From Tomitella fengzijianii (GTDB taxonomy: Bacteria; Actinomycetota; Actinomycetes; Mycobacteriales; Mycobacteriaceae), in contig NZ_CP041765.1 in NCBI RefSeq assembly GCF_007559025.1, positions 554,679 to 618,678 on the forward strand: a stretch of 64,000 bases of DNA, read 5' to 3'. Under the pieces are notes generated by a model, which saw nothing but the letters and a program-made list of their open reading frames with translations, searched no databases and was not told the DNA's origin. The position numbers and the translations under genes are program-made. Position 1 is the first letter of the stretch. Every line of letters starts with the position of its first letter. Shown in pieces: positions 47,994 to 57,271 of the stretch.

Positions 47994-50966
47994 GTGGCAA
48001 GCACGAAGCAGGGCTCCGGTGCGAAGAGCGGATCGGGCGACGCGGTCACGCGTCGGCTCGTTATCGTCGAGTCCCCGGCCAAGGCCCGGACCATCGCCAA
48101 CTACTTGGGTGCCGGTTACGTCGTCGAGTCGTCACGTGGCCACATCCGCGACCTGCCGCGCGGAGCCGCCGACGTCCCGGCCAAGTACAAAGGTGAGAAG
48201 TGGGCGCGCCTGGGGGTGGACGTCGACCACGATTTCAATCCTCTCTACGTGGTGAGCCCGGATAAGAAGTCCACCGTCACCGAGCTGAAGTCTCTGCTCA
48301 AGGACGTCGACGAGCTCTACCTCGCCACAGACGGCGACCGCGAAGGCGAGGCCATCGCCTGGCACCTGCTCGAGGCGCTCAAGCCCAAGGTTCCGGTCAA
48401 GCGCATGGTGTTCCACGAGATCACCAAGCCCGCCATCATCGCGGCCGCCGAGAACCCCCGTGACCTGGACCAGGATCTGGTCGATGCGCAGGAGACGCGG
48501 CGCATCCTCGACCGGCTCTACGGCTACGAGGTCTCGCCGGTGCTGTGGAAGAAGGTGATGCCCAAGCTCTCGGCCGGCCGCGTGCAGTCGGTGGCCACCC
48601 GCATCATCGTGCAGCGCGAGCGCGAGCGTATGGCCTTCACCGCCGCCGACTACTGGGACATCGCCGCCACGCTCGACGCGGGGGCGGACGCCGCGCCGCG
48701 GTCATTCGGCGCCAAGCTGCAGTCGATCGACGGCAAGCGGGTGGCCACGGGACGCGACTTCGGCCAGGACGGAAGGCTCAAGGCCGCCAAGTCGGGGAAG
48801 GCCGAGGTGGCGCTGGTCGACGAGGCCTATGCCAACGCGCTCACCGAGTCGTTGCGGGGCACCGACCTCACGGTGTCCTCGGCGGAGGAGAAGCCGTACA
48901 CCCGCCGCCCCTATGCGCCGTTCATGACCTCCACGCTGCAGCAGGAGGCCGGGCGCAAGCTGCGGTTCTCGGCCGAGCGCACCATGCGCGTGGCGCAGAA
49001 GCTGTATGAGAACGGCCACATCACCTACATGCGTACCGACTCGACCACCCTGAGCGAGTCGGCGATCCGGGCGGCGCGGGAGCAGGCGGGTGAGTTGTAC
49101 GGGCCGGAGTACGTGCACTCCAGCCCGCGGCAGTACACCCGCAAGGTCAAGAACGCGCAGGAAGCGCACGAGGCGATCCGCCCGGCGGGCGACCAGTTCA
49201 AGACGCCCGGCGAACTGCACGGCCGACTCGACGGCGACGAGTTCCGGCTCTACGAGCTTATCTGGCAGCGCACCGTGGCCTCGCAGATGTCCGATGCCCG
49301 CGGCGTCACGCTGAGCCTGAAGATCGCCGGCACCGCGCGCAGCGGTGAGCAGTGCGTGTTCTCCGCGTCGGGGCGCACCATCACCTTCCCCGGCTTCCTC
49401 AAGGCCTACGTCGAGACGGTGGACGCCCTCGAAGGCGGCGAGGCCGACGACGCCGAGCGCCGGCTGCCGTACCTGTCGGAGGGGCAGGGCGTGACCGCCA
49501 CGGAGCTCCGGCCGGACGGGCACACGACCACCCCGCCGTCCCGATTCACCGAGGCCAGCCTGGTCAAGGCGCTCGAGGATCTCGGGATCGGCCGACCCTC
49601 CACGTACGCGTCGATCATCAAGACCATCCAGGACCGTGGATACGTCTACAAGCGGGGCAGCGCACTGGTTCCCGCATGGGTCGCGTTCGCCGTGATCGGC
49701 CTGCTCGAGGCGCACTTCGGGCGGCTGGTGGATTTCGACTTCACGGCCTCCATGGAGAACGAGCTCGATGAGATCGCCGCGGGGACGCAGAGCCGGATCG
49801 ACTGGCTCACGGACTTCTACTTCGGCAACGAATCGGACCCGGCCGGCACACTGTCCGGTTCGGGCGGGCTCAAGCAGCTGGTGGGCGGCAACCTGGAGGA
49901 GATCGACGCGCGCGAGGTCAATTCGATCCGCGTCTTCGACGACTCCGAGGGCCGGCCGGTGTTCGTGCGCGTGGGGCGGTACGGGCCGTACCTGGAGCGC
50001 ACCGTCGTCGGCGACGACGGCGAACCGAAGTCGCAGCGCGCCAACCTGACCGACTCGATCTCGCCGGACGAACTCACCGTCGAGGTGGCCGAGAAGCTCT
50101 TTGCCACCCCGCAGGAGGGGCGCGAGCTCGGCGTGGATCCGGCCACCGGCCACCGGATCCTGGCCAAGGAGGGCAGGTTCGGTCCGTACGTCACGGAGGT
50201 GCTGCCCGAACCGGAGCCGGCCGCCGACGGGACCGCGGGCGCGGACTCGGGGATCGGGTCGAAGGCCGAGGAGTCCGGTGCTACCGCGGCCAAGAAGGCA
50301 CCCGCCAAGAAGGCACCCGCCAAGAAGGCAGCCAAGAAGGCGGCGGGTCCGAAGCCGCGCACCGCTTCGCTGCTGAAATCCATGGAGTTGTCGTCGATCA
50401 CGCTCGACGAAGCCCTCACTCTGCTGTCGCTGCCGCGGGTGGTGGGTGTGGACCCCGATTCCGGGGAGGAGATCACCAGCCAGAACGGGCGTTACGGTCC
50501 GTATATGAAGAAGGGCGCGGACTCGCGGTCGCTGGCCACGGAGGATCAGATCTTCTCGATCACCCTCGACGAGGCCCTCAAGATCTACGCCGAGCCCAAG
50601 CGCCGGGGCGGGCAGACTGCGAAACCGCCGCTGCGCGAGCTCGGCGACGACCCGTCCACCGGCAAGGCGATGGTGATCAAGGACGGACGGTTCGGCCCCT
50701 ACGTCACCGACGGTGAAGTGAACGCGAGCCTCCGCAAGGGAGATGAGGTCGCCGAGGTCACCGTGGACCGCGCCTCCGAGCTGCTGGCGGACCGGCGGGC
50801 CAAGGCGCCGGCCAAGAAGACCGCCGCCAAGAAGACTGCCGCCAAGAAGACCCCGGCCAAGAAGACGGCGGCCAAGAAGGCTGCTGCGAAGAAGACCGCC
50901 GCCAAGAAGACCGCCGCCAAGAAGACCGCCGCCAAGAAGACCGCCGCCAAGAAGGCCGCGGACTGA
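47994..50966 (+). CDS. topA: DNA topoisomerase I with Lys/Ala-rich tail
   Basis: A 990-residue type IA topoisomerase that relaxes negative supercoils. The TOPRIM domain begins RLVIVESPAKARTIANYLG (about residue 22) with DGDREGEAIAWHLL (about 113); the active-site Tyr lies in HITYMRTDSTTLSES (about 345). The C-terminal part has repeated 'GRYGPYxxx' domains as in mycobacterial TopA rather than zinc fingers. Two AKK tracts (about 765-783 and the last 55 residues) form a histone-H1-like basic tail that aids processivity. GTG start; AAAGG lies about 12 nt upstream. Confidence 0.95.
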   Translation: MASTKQGSGAKSGSGDAVTRRLVIVESPAKARTIANYLGAGYVVESSRGHIRDLPRGAADVPAKYKGEKWARLGVDVDHDFNPLYVVSPDKKSTVTELKSLLKDVDELYLATDGDREGEAIAWHLLEALKPKVPVKRMVFHEITKPAIIAAAENPRDLDQDLVDAQETRRILDRLYGYEVSPVLWKKVMPKLSAGRVQSVATRIIVQRERERMAFTAADYWDIAATLDAGADAAPRSFGAKLQSIDGKRVATGRDFGQDGRLKAAKSGKAEVALVDEAYANALTESLRGTDLTVSSAEEKPYTRRPYAPFMTSTLQQEAGRKLRFSAERTMRVAQKLYENGHITYMRTDSTTLSESAIRAAREQAGELYGPEYVHSSPRQYTRKVKNAQEAHEAIRPAGDQFKTPGELHGRLDGDEFRLYELIWQRTVASQMSDARGVTLSLKIAGTARSGEQCVFSASGRTITFPGFLKAYVETVDALEGGEADDAERRLPYLSEGQGVTATELRPDGHTTTPPSRFTEASLVKALEDLGIGRPSTYASIIKTIQDRGYVYKRGSALVPAWVAFAVIGLLEAHFGRLVDFDFTASMENELDEIAAGTQSRIDWLTDFYFGNESDPAGTLSGSGGLKQLVGGNLEEIDAREVNSIRVFDDSEGRPVFVRVGRYGPYLERTVVGDDGEPKSQRANLTDSISPDELTVEVAEKLFATPQEGRELGVDPATGHRILAKEGRFGPYVTEVLPEPEPAADGTAGADSGIGSKAEESGATAAKKAPAKKAPAKKAAKKAAGPKPRTASLLKSMELSSITLDEALTLLSLPRVVGVDPDSGEEITSQNGRYGPYMKKGADSRSLATEDQIFSITLDEALKIYAEPKRRGGQTAKPPLRELGDDPSTGKAMVIKDGRFGPYVTDGEVNASLRKGDEVAEVTVDRASELLADRRAKAPAKKTAAKKTAAKKTPAKKTAAKKAAAKKTAAKKTAAKKTAAKKTAAKKAAD

Positions 50967-50994
50967 CGCACGGCCCGCGGAGTGGCCCCGGCGG

Positions 50995-52275
50995 TCAGGT
51001 GTGCGGGCCGGTGGCCACGGGAGGCATCTCCTGCCAGTGGGCGAGGACCGACGGGTCCTGCATCTCCATCCATTCGACGACGTCGGAGTAAGTCGCGCAG
51101 ATGGTGCCGCCGTCGTCGCATACTTCCCGCATGAAGTCGGCGGTCGCCGGGTTGAACGCGTTGCCGTTCCATTGGTTGAAGTGGTTGGCGATGACGAGCG
51201 GCGCACGGTTGCCGCCCCTGGCCTGGTCGTACATGTACATATAGGTGTCCTTGACGATCCGGCGCACCTCCGGGGCGGTGCCCGGCTCGTCACGTGCGCG
51301 GTTGAAGGTGTACCAGAAGTTGTAATCCAGTGCGGTCTGGGTCTTTCCGAGCGGCGGCGAGTACACGTTGGGGATGGGGAACTCCCAGACGCCCTCGACT
51401 TCGTAGGGCCACGAGATGCCGGTGCTCGGCGACGGCATGGACGAATCCCACGTCATTCCGTGCGCCTTCCACGCGGGGATCAGCTCGTCGATCCGGCCTT
51501 CCAGGCACTGGGTGCGGCCGCCGCGGACCTCTTCGGGGCCGAAGAGCAGTTCCTCCGGCGCGCCCTCGAGGCCGTTGTTCGGCTTCCAGTTCGCCATGAG
51601 CGTGAAGAACTCGTCCAGTTCGACGTTCCAGTCGGCGGTGTTCCAGCGGTCGCCGTTGTAGCCGCCGCCCGCGCAGAAATGTCCCACGTAGTGAGTGCCC
51701 ATCTCGTGGCCGCCGAGCCAGGTCTCGTTGAGGTAGCGAACCTGTTCGAGGACCTCGCCCGGGGTGCCGCCGAAGGCCACCGCCGCTTCCCCGGGGTCGT
51801 GCCCCGGCCCCTGGTAATGGAATGCGTTGTCGTCGGTGAGGAAGTACAGCCCGGTCATCAGCGCGGTGAAACGGGCGCCTGAGGCGCGGGCGGCGTCGAG
51901 GAACATGTCCCAGTTGGGAGTGACCCCGACGCCGTCGAAGGAGAACAGGACGAATTGCGGGGGCTTCTCCCCGGGGGCGAGACGCGTCATCGGGACGTTG
52001 GAGGGGGGCGGCGCGGGGAGCGCCGGGACCTCGGCGGGTTCGGCGGCGTTGGCGGGGTGCTGGAGGTCTCCGGCTCCCGCCGCATTGCTGTTGCCGGTGC
52101 TCTGCCACTCGAGGACGCCGATCAGCGCGGTCACCACGAAGACCACTGCGGCGATGGCGACGTATTCGGTTCCGCCGGGCCGCCGACGCATGCCGGGGCG
52201 GCGATAGCGTGCGCGGCGGGCACGCGTGCGGCTCCGCAGACCGATCCGGCGGGGGCGGGTGTGGCGTCCTTTCAT
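50995..52275 (-). CDS. Membrane-anchored polysaccharide deacetylase-like protein
   Basis: A 426-residue protein with a very basic N-terminus and one helix (YVAIAAVVFVVTALIGVLEW, about residues 38-57), then a Pro/Ala linker and a NodB-like domain. LFSFDGVGVTPNW (about 110) and GGHEMGTHYVGHFCAGG (about 190) supply the metal/catalytic Asp and His. The domain is embellished with long loops, and the second Asp of the usual TFDD is Gly, so activity is uncertain. It should act outside the membrane on cell-envelope glycan. A -10-like TATAGT lies about 160 bp upstream. Confidence 0.82.
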   Translation of the reverse strand: MKGRHTRPRRIGLRSRTRARRARYRRPGMRRRPGGTEYVAIAAVVFVVTALIGVLEWQSTGNSNAAGAGDLQHPANAAEPAEVPALPAPPPSNVPMTRLAPGEKPPQFVLFSFDGVGVTPNWDMFLDAARASGARFTALMTGLYFLTDDNAFHYQGPGHDPGEAAVAFGGTPGEVLEQVRYLNETWLGGHEMGTHYVGHFCAGGGYNGDRWNTADWNVELDEFFTLMANWKPNNGLEGAPEELLFGPEEVRGGRTQCLEGRIDELIPAWKAHGMTWDSSMPSPSTGISWPYEVEGVWEFPIPNVYSPPLGKTQTALDYNFWYTFNRARDEPGTAPEVRRIVKDTYMYMYDQARGGNRAPLVIANHFNQWNGNAFNPATADFMREVCDDGGTICATYSDVVEWMEMQDPSVLAHWQEMPPVATGPHT

Positions 52276-52434
52276 GGGCGGCGCCGCACCGCGGCACGAC
52301 GGGCGCCGACGGTGTGCCTCCGATCATCCGCCCTGCCATGGCTGTCCGTCGACACACGGGTGTTGCTGGGCCGCAAGGTACTTCGGCGTCCGACGTGGAG
52401 CTGAGTGCGGGGTGTGGCGGCTGTCACGTCCCGC

Positions 52435-52440
52435 ACTATA
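52435..52440 (-). promoter_or_regulatory. -10 box (TATAGT) upstream of the deacetylase gene
   Basis: TATAGT on the minus strand lies 160 bp before the deacetylase start in a 257-bp gene-free gap. No good -35 is visible, and the resulting 5' leader would be about 150 nt. I see no riboswitch motif in it. Confidence 0.4.
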
Positions 52441-52532
52441 ACAACGGTCGCCCCACGTGGCCGACAGGCGTTTCACTGCGTGTCAGCCGTCCGCGCACGG
52501 ACGGCCCGGGTGTGGCGAGCGGGGCCTGACCG

Positions 52533-54035
52533 TCATTCCTCCGGTCGCATCAGCCGTGTCGTCTCGGTGCGACCGCGCAGGAGTACCGCGTCGCCCGCGC
52601 GCCATCGCGCCCGCTCGTCGGCGGACGCGGCGTCCCACACGGTGGACGACGCCAGCGTCCGCGTCGGCTCGTTCTTCGCCAGCTCCGTGAGACGTGCGGC
52701 CTCGTTGACCGGCGTTCCGATCACGGTGTACTCCATCCGGTCCGCACCGCCGACGTGTCCGGCCACCGCCGTGCCCGCGGAAACGCCGATGCCCATCCCG
52801 CTCCGGCCAACGATGCCGGTCAGGATGGGGCGCAGTTCGCGGGCCGCGGCGAGGGCGGACGAGCAGGAGTCGCCGTGGTCGATGGGCGCGCCGAACACCG
52901 CGAGCGTCGCGTCGCCCTGGAACTTGTTGACGAATCCGCCGTGCGCGTCGACGACCCTGATGACGGCGTCGAAGAACTCGTTGAGCATCCCGACGACCTC
53001 CCTGGGGCCGGACCGGTCGGTGATCGTGGTCGACCCGACGAGGTCCACGAACAGCACGGCCACCTGATGTTCCTCGCCGCCGAGATCCGTGCCGCGCTCG
53101 AGAGCCCGGCGGGCCACGTCCTCGCCGACGAACCGGCCGAACATCTCGCGCAGCCGCCGTCGTTCCGCGAGCCCCGCGACCATCCCGTTGAAACCCATCT
53201 GCAGTTCGCCCAGCTCGGTGGTGTCGTACACGGTGACCTGCGCGGTGAGGTCGCCTCTTCTGACCTGCTGCATGCCGCGCTGGAGCGCGCGGATCGGATC
53301 GCCGACGGCGCCCGCGGCCAGCCACGTGGTGAACGCGCCCAGGACCAGGCCCGCGACGCTCAGAGTGATCACGGCGGGGCGGATGTCCGCGGGCCGGCCC
53401 ACGTCGTCCGCAAGGCCGACATCCGCGGCGACCATGAGGATCCCCAGTACTGGGATCCCGGTGCCCAGCAGCCAGGCCGTGAGGATGCGCTGGCGCACGC
53501 CGGGCGTGAAGACCTGCGCGAGGATCGTGCCGTCGAGGAGTGCGGTGGTGGCGGGTCGAAGGAACCGCTCGGCCTCGAAGTACGTGAGCGCGGCGCTGGC
53601 GATCCCGCCCAGGATGACTGCGAGCGTGACAACGCTGCCCATCCCCGCGGAGATCCTCGTGCCCTCCCAGACGACCGGCACCCCGCACACCACCCACAGC
53701 GCGCCCACCAGTATCGCCTGCGCGATGGGCATGCGGATGACCCGACGGCGCACCGCACTCTGCGCGGGGCGCCCGCCGACGCCCGGGGCGGCGCGCTGCC
53801 ACCGGATCACCGGCCATGCGATCCACAGCGTTCCGACGATCAGCAGGACCGCGGAAGCCGCTACCACCCCGAGGAACTGAGGGAGATGACCGGCGGCGAA
53901 GTCGTTCACCGCGGGCGAGAGTGCGTATCGCATGAGCAGGTACAGGAAGATCGCGCCCGCGAGGTTCGACGCCGTCGTGCCGACGACGAGCGCGGCCAGC
54001 ACTGCGCGCGGGCGCGTCGACGGTGCGAGGACCAT
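52533..54035 (-). CDS. Membrane adenylate cyclase, class III with HAMP (first copy, downstream)
   Basis: A 500-residue Rv3645-type cyclase. Six hydrophobic helices (about residues 12-250) are followed by a HAMP linker (VGDPIRALQRGMQQVRRGDL) and a catalytic domain. Metal Asp residues are in LFVDLVGSTTI and FQGDATLAVFG, the adenine-selecting Lys in GGFVNKFQG (about 385), and the transition-state Asn/Arg in GTPVNEAARL (about 450). It makes cAMP from ATP. TAGGTT ends 6 nt before the ATG, so it is probably leaderless. Its paralogue lies 80 bp upstream on the same strand. Confidence 0.92.
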   Translation of the reverse strand: MVLAPSTRPRAVLAALVVGTTASNLAGAIFLYLLMRYALSPAVNDFAAGHLPQFLGVVAASAVLLIVGTLWIAWPVIRWQRAAPGVGGRPAQSAVRRRVIRMPIAQAILVGALWVVCGVPVVWEGTRISAGMGSVVTLAVILGGIASAALTYFEAERFLRPATTALLDGTILAQVFTPGVRQRILTAWLLGTGIPVLGILMVAADVGLADDVGRPADIRPAVITLSVAGLVLGAFTTWLAAGAVGDPIRALQRGMQQVRRGDLTAQVTVYDTTELGELQMGFNGMVAGLAERRRLREMFGRFVGEDVARRALERGTDLGGEEHQVAVLFVDLVGSTTITDRSGPREVVGMLNEFFDAVIRVVDAHGGFVNKFQGDATLAVFGAPIDHGDSCSSALAAARELRPILTGIVGRSGMGIGVSAGTAVAGHVGGADRMEYTVIGTPVNEAARLTELAKNEPTRTLASSTVWDAASADERARWRAGDAVLLRGRTETTRLMRPEE

Positions 54036-54115
54036 GGGGTCAACCTAGCGTCCCCGACGGTGGTGGGTGCCGTGCTCCGGGCCGAACGGGTGGATCCGGA
54101 ACGCGGTGCGCAGGG

Positions 54116-55651
54116 CTAGGCCGTCGAATGGGCGGCGTCGCGTGCCGGGCGGGGCCGGCTCAGCCGGGTTTCGGCACGTCGCCCCCGCAGCAGAACCGAT
54201 TCACCGGGCGCCCAGCGCCGGGCCTCGTCCGCGGAGGCGGAAGCGACCGCGGTGGCCGAGGCGAGCACCGCGCACGGCTCGTTCTTCGCGAGTTCGGTGA
54301 GCCGGGCCGCTTCGTTGACCGGATCGCCGATCACGGTGAACTCGAATCGCGCAGCGGCCCCCACGTGCCCGGCGATGGCGGTCCCCGCAGAGACGCCGAT
54401 GCCGAACTCCCCCTCCCCGACGACGATGTCGAGACGTTCGCGCAGCTCACGCGCGGCGGCGAGCGCGCCGCCCGCGGGGTCGGGATGTTCGAGGGGAGCC
54501 CCGAAGACGGCGAGTGCCGCATCGCCCTGGAACTTGTTGACGAACCCGCCGTGGTGCCCGACCGCGTCGACGATCTCACGGAAGAACTCGTTGAGGAGCA
54601 CCACCACCACCTCGGCGCCGACCGTCGCGGCGAGCCGCGTGGAACCGACCAGGTCGACGAACAGCACGGCGACGTGGCGTTCCGCCCCGCCCAGCTCGGT
54701 ACCGCGTTCCAGCGCCCTGCGGGCTACGTCCTCGCCGACGTACCGGCCGAAGAGATCTCGCAGGCGCTGACGTTCCTCCAGGCCGCGCGTCAGGTCGTTG
54801 AAGCCGGCCTGCAGCAGCCCGATGTCACTGCCGTCGTACACCTCCACGGCCGCGGTCAAGTCGCCGGCCTGGACCCGCCGCTGCGCTTCGCGCAGCTGCG
54901 CGATGGGATCGCCGATGGCACTCCCGACCAGGTAGAACGCGAATACCCCGACGACGAGCGTGATCAGCGAGACGATCAGGACCACGTCGAGCACCCGGGT
55001 CGCGTCGGACGGCAGCACGCCGAGCTTGAGGCCGCCGACGGTGAGGGTGATGCCGACGACGGGGATGCCCGTACTCACCGCCCACGCCAGCATGATGCGG
55101 CTGGACACGCCGGGGGCGTTGGTCTGCTCCATCACGCCGTAGCTCAGGGCCTCCGCCGCGAGGGGGCGCAGTATGCGCTCGGCCTGCAGGTAGCCGAGGG
55201 CGCTGGTGGTGACTGCGCCCAGCCCGCCGGCGACGGCGATGGACAGCACCCCGCCGCCGAGCGTGGTGACGTTGATGAGGGTGAGCAGCAGGACTCCGCC
55301 CGCCCACATGCACATGTGCAGGATCGCGTGGTACAGGGGAACCCGCATGGCCCGCCGCCGCACTTTGAGGGTGTCCTCGATGCTGTCGCGCTGCCATCGC
55401 AGTACGGGCAGCACGAGCATGATGCCCCCGATGCCGCCGACGATGAGGGCGACGACGAGGTAGCTGAAGAACAGTGCAGCCGAGGCGGGCGTGAACGCGG
55501 ACGGGGTGGTGATGGGGCTGTCCGGGATGAGGATCTTCATGCACAGGAACACCAGCAGCGCCCCGACGACGTTGGCGCTGAGCATCGCCATGGCATACAC
55601 CGGCCACGGCGTCTTCACCAGCCAGCGGGCCAGCCGCCATAAGCGTCGCAC
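54116..55651 (-). CDS. Membrane adenylate cyclase, class III with HAMP (second copy, upstream)
   Basis: A 511-residue paralogue of its neighbour: six hydrophobic helices, HAMP (IGDPIAQLREAQRRVQAGDL) and a cyclase domain with LFVDLVGSTRLA, GGFVNKFQGDAALAVFG and GDPVNEAARLTELAKN, so all catalytic residues are present. I chose the GTG at 55651 because TACGGT ends 7 nt before it; the frame is open far upstream into holB on the other strand. It is divergent from holB with only about 50 bp between starts, so both promoters overlap. Confidence 0.92.
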   Translation of the reverse strand: MRRLWRLARWLVKTPWPVYAMAMLSANVVGALLVFLCMKILIPDSPITTPSAFTPASAALFFSYLVVALIVGGIGGIMLVLPVLRWQRDSIEDTLKVRRRAMRVPLYHAILHMCMWAGGVLLLTLINVTTLGGGVLSIAVAGGLGAVTTSALGYLQAERILRPLAAEALSYGVMEQTNAPGVSSRIMLAWAVSTGIPVVGITLTVGGLKLGVLPSDATRVLDVVLIVSLITLVVGVFAFYLVGSAIGDPIAQLREAQRRVQAGDLTAAVEVYDGSDIGLLQAGFNDLTRGLEERQRLRDLFGRYVGEDVARRALERGTELGGAERHVAVLFVDLVGSTRLAATVGAEVVVVLLNEFFREIVDAVGHHGGFVNKFQGDAALAVFGAPLEHPDPAGGALAAARELRERLDIVVGEGEFGIGVSAGTAIAGHVGAAARFEFTVIGDPVNEAARLTELAKNEPCAVLASATAVASASADEARRWAPGESVLLRGRRAETRLSRPRPARDAAHSTA

Positions 55652-55703
55652 GGTTGTCACCGTAGTCGCAGCGTGTCGGCGGGGGAGACTATTGTCGGGC
55701 CAC

Positions 55704-56918
55704 ATGGTGGTGAGTGCGGGGAGCGTGTTCGATCGGCTGGTGGGCCAGGACCGGGCTGTGGCGACGCTGGCGGCCGCGGCGTCCGCAGCGCGCGGTGCGG
55801 CGGGCGACGGCGGCACACCGTCGGGGATGACGCATTCCTGGCTCTTCACCGGTCCGCCGGGGTCGGGGCGGTCCATCGCCGCGCTGGCCTTCGCGGCCGC
55901 ACTGCAGTGCACGTCGGAGGGGGCTCCCGGATGCGGCGAGTGTTCCGCGTGCCGGACGGCCCTCGCGGGCACCCACGGCGATGTGCGCCGCGTGGTGCCG
56001 GAGGGGCTGAGCATCCCAGTCAAGGAGATGCGCGCCATCGTGCAGATTGCCAACCGCCGGCCCAGCGTGGGCCGCTGGCTCGTCGTGGTGGTCGAAGACG
56101 CGGACCGGCTCACCGAGGGCGCGTCGAACGCACTGCTCAAGGTGGTGGAGGAGCCGCCGGAGCGCACGGTGTTCCTGCTGTGCGCCCCGTCCACGGACCC
56201 GGGCGACGTGTCGGTGACGATCCGTTCCCGCTGTCGGCACGTTGGGCTGGTGCAGCCGCCCACAAGCGCGGTGGCGCAGGTCCTCCGGGAACGCGACGGG
56301 TTGGACGAGGCACAGTCGCAGTGGGCGGCGTCGGTGAGCGGTGGGCATGTGGGACGGGCCCGGTGGCTGGCGCGCGACGAGGCGGCACGCGCCCGGAGGC
56401 TGCAGGCCCTGCGGCTGCCCACTGCGGTGCTGCGGCCGGCCGGCGGCTACCTGCTGAGCAAGCAATTGGTGGACGCCGCCGAGGCCGAGGCCAAGGATGC
56501 CAACGCGGAGCGGGAAGCGAGGGAACTGGACGAGCTGCGCACCGCGTTGGGGGCCGGCGGCACGGGCAAGGGCACCGCAGGCACGATGCGCGGCACCGCC
56601 GGGCTGATCAAGGACCTGGAGAAGCAGCAGAAGACCCGGCGCACCCGGTCGCAGCGCGATGCGCTGGACCGTGCGCTGATGGACGTCGTGGGCCTGTACC
56701 GGGACGCATTGGCTGTGAGTATGGGCTCGTCAGTGCCGGCTCTGCATCCCGACCTGGCCGATGACGCCCGCACGATTGCGCGCGAGGCGCCGCGGCCGGG
56801 GTTGCTGCAGGCGGTCGAGTCGGTGCTCGAGTGCCGCGAGGCGCTGTCGTCGAACGTCAAGCCGCAGGTGGCGATGGACGCGATGATCGCGGGGCTCGAG
56901 GCGGCCACGCGGCGGTGA
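55704..56918 (+). CDS. holB: DNA polymerase III delta' subunit
   Basis: A 404-residue clamp-loader delta' subunit. It starts VFDRLVGQDRAVATL, has a modified Walker A GPPGSGRS (Arg replaces Lys, near residue 52) as expected for the non-hydrolysing subunit, a zinc module CGECSACRTALAGTHGDV (about 80) and NALLKVVEEPPERTVFLL (about 140) with the SRC motif SRCRHVGL. TATTGT ends 8 nt before the ATG, so it is probably leaderless; GTG codons 3 and 6 nt later are alternatives. It is Rv3644c-like and divergent from the cyclases. Confidence 0.93.
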   Translation: MVVSAGSVFDRLVGQDRAVATLAAAASAARGAAGDGGTPSGMTHSWLFTGPPGSGRSIAALAFAAALQCTSEGAPGCGECSACRTALAGTHGDVRRVVPEGLSIPVKEMRAIVQIANRRPSVGRWLVVVVEDADRLTEGASNALLKVVEEPPERTVFLLCAPSTDPGDVSVTIRSRCRHVGLVQPPTSAVAQVLRERDGLDEAQSQWAASVSGGHVGRARWLARDEAARARRLQALRLPTAVLRPAGGYLLSKQLVDAAEAEAKDANAEREARELDELRTALGAGGTGKGTAGTMRGTAGLIKDLEKQQKTRRTRSQRDALDRALMDVVGLYRDALAVSMGSSVPALHPDLADDARTIAREAPRPGLLQAVESVLECREALSSNVKPQVAMDAMIAGLEAATRR

Positions 56919-56952
56919 GGCGGGCGGTGACGCGGGCTGCGCCCCCCGATTT

Positions 56953-56980
56953 TTGTTGCGGGCCGCTGTGCCGCTAGACT
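56953..56980 (+). promoter_or_regulatory. tRNA-Thr promoter
   Basis: TTGTTG (56953-56958) and TAGACT (56975-56980) with a 16-bp spacer. The 5' leader holds an 11-bp perfect hairpin (56992-57002 with 57012-57022) just before the mature tRNA. Confidence 0.6.
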
Positions 56981-57028
56981 TCAATCCGCTCGGTCACCCC
57001 GGGCGGATAGTCCGGGGTGACCGGAAAC

Positions 57029-57104
57029 GCCACCTTAGCTCAGTCGGTAGAGCGATTCACTCGTAATGAATAGGTCACCGGTTCGATTCCGGTAGGTGGC
57101 TCCA
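57029..57104 (+). tRNA. tRNA-Thr (anticodon CGT)
   Basis: A full cloverleaf: acceptor arms GCCACCT/AGGTGGC, D arm TAGCTCAGTCGGTAGAGC, anticodon loop CTCGTAA in a TTCA/TGAA-type stem giving CGT, and T arm CCGGTTCGATTCCGG. The discriminator is U and CCA is encoded (57102-57104). A 22-bp terminator hairpin follows at once. Confidence 0.96.
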
Positions 57105-57149
57105 ACGCACCGGACCCCACCCCCCGAGGGGGGTGGGGTCCGGTGCGTT
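57104..57149 (+). terminator. Terminator of tRNA-Thr, 22-bp perfect stem
   Basis: Arms 57104-57125 and 57128-57149 are perfect complements separated by 2 nt. The stem has runs of six C and six G. It begins at the last base of the encoded CCA. Confidence 0.85.
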
Positions 57150-57235
57150 CGGCGCGCAGAACGAGGGCTGTGCCCCCGGTCAGGCCGGTGAAATCCGCGC
57201 TGCCGCGGCAGCGCGACGCGCGCCGGGGAATCGAC

Positions 57236-57265
57236 TTGGCACCCTGCGCGCGGTGCTGTTAGCCT
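57236..57265 (+). promoter_or_regulatory. Promoter of the C-loop RNA candidate
   Basis: TTGGCA (57236-57241, five of six bases of TTGACA) and TAGCCT (57260-57265) are spaced by 18 bp. Transcription would start near 57272. Confidence 0.55.
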
Positions 57266-57271
57266 GTGTAT

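Noticed and set aside
48702-51293. 863-codon minus-strand frame opposite topA
   Set aside because: High GC removes stop codons on the opposite strand; topA is certain and the antisense product is low-complexity.
57104-57149. C-run hairpin after tRNA-Thr considered as another C-loop RNA
   Set aside because: The cytosines lie in the stem, paired with G, and the loop is only about 2 nt; it is an ordinary terminator.
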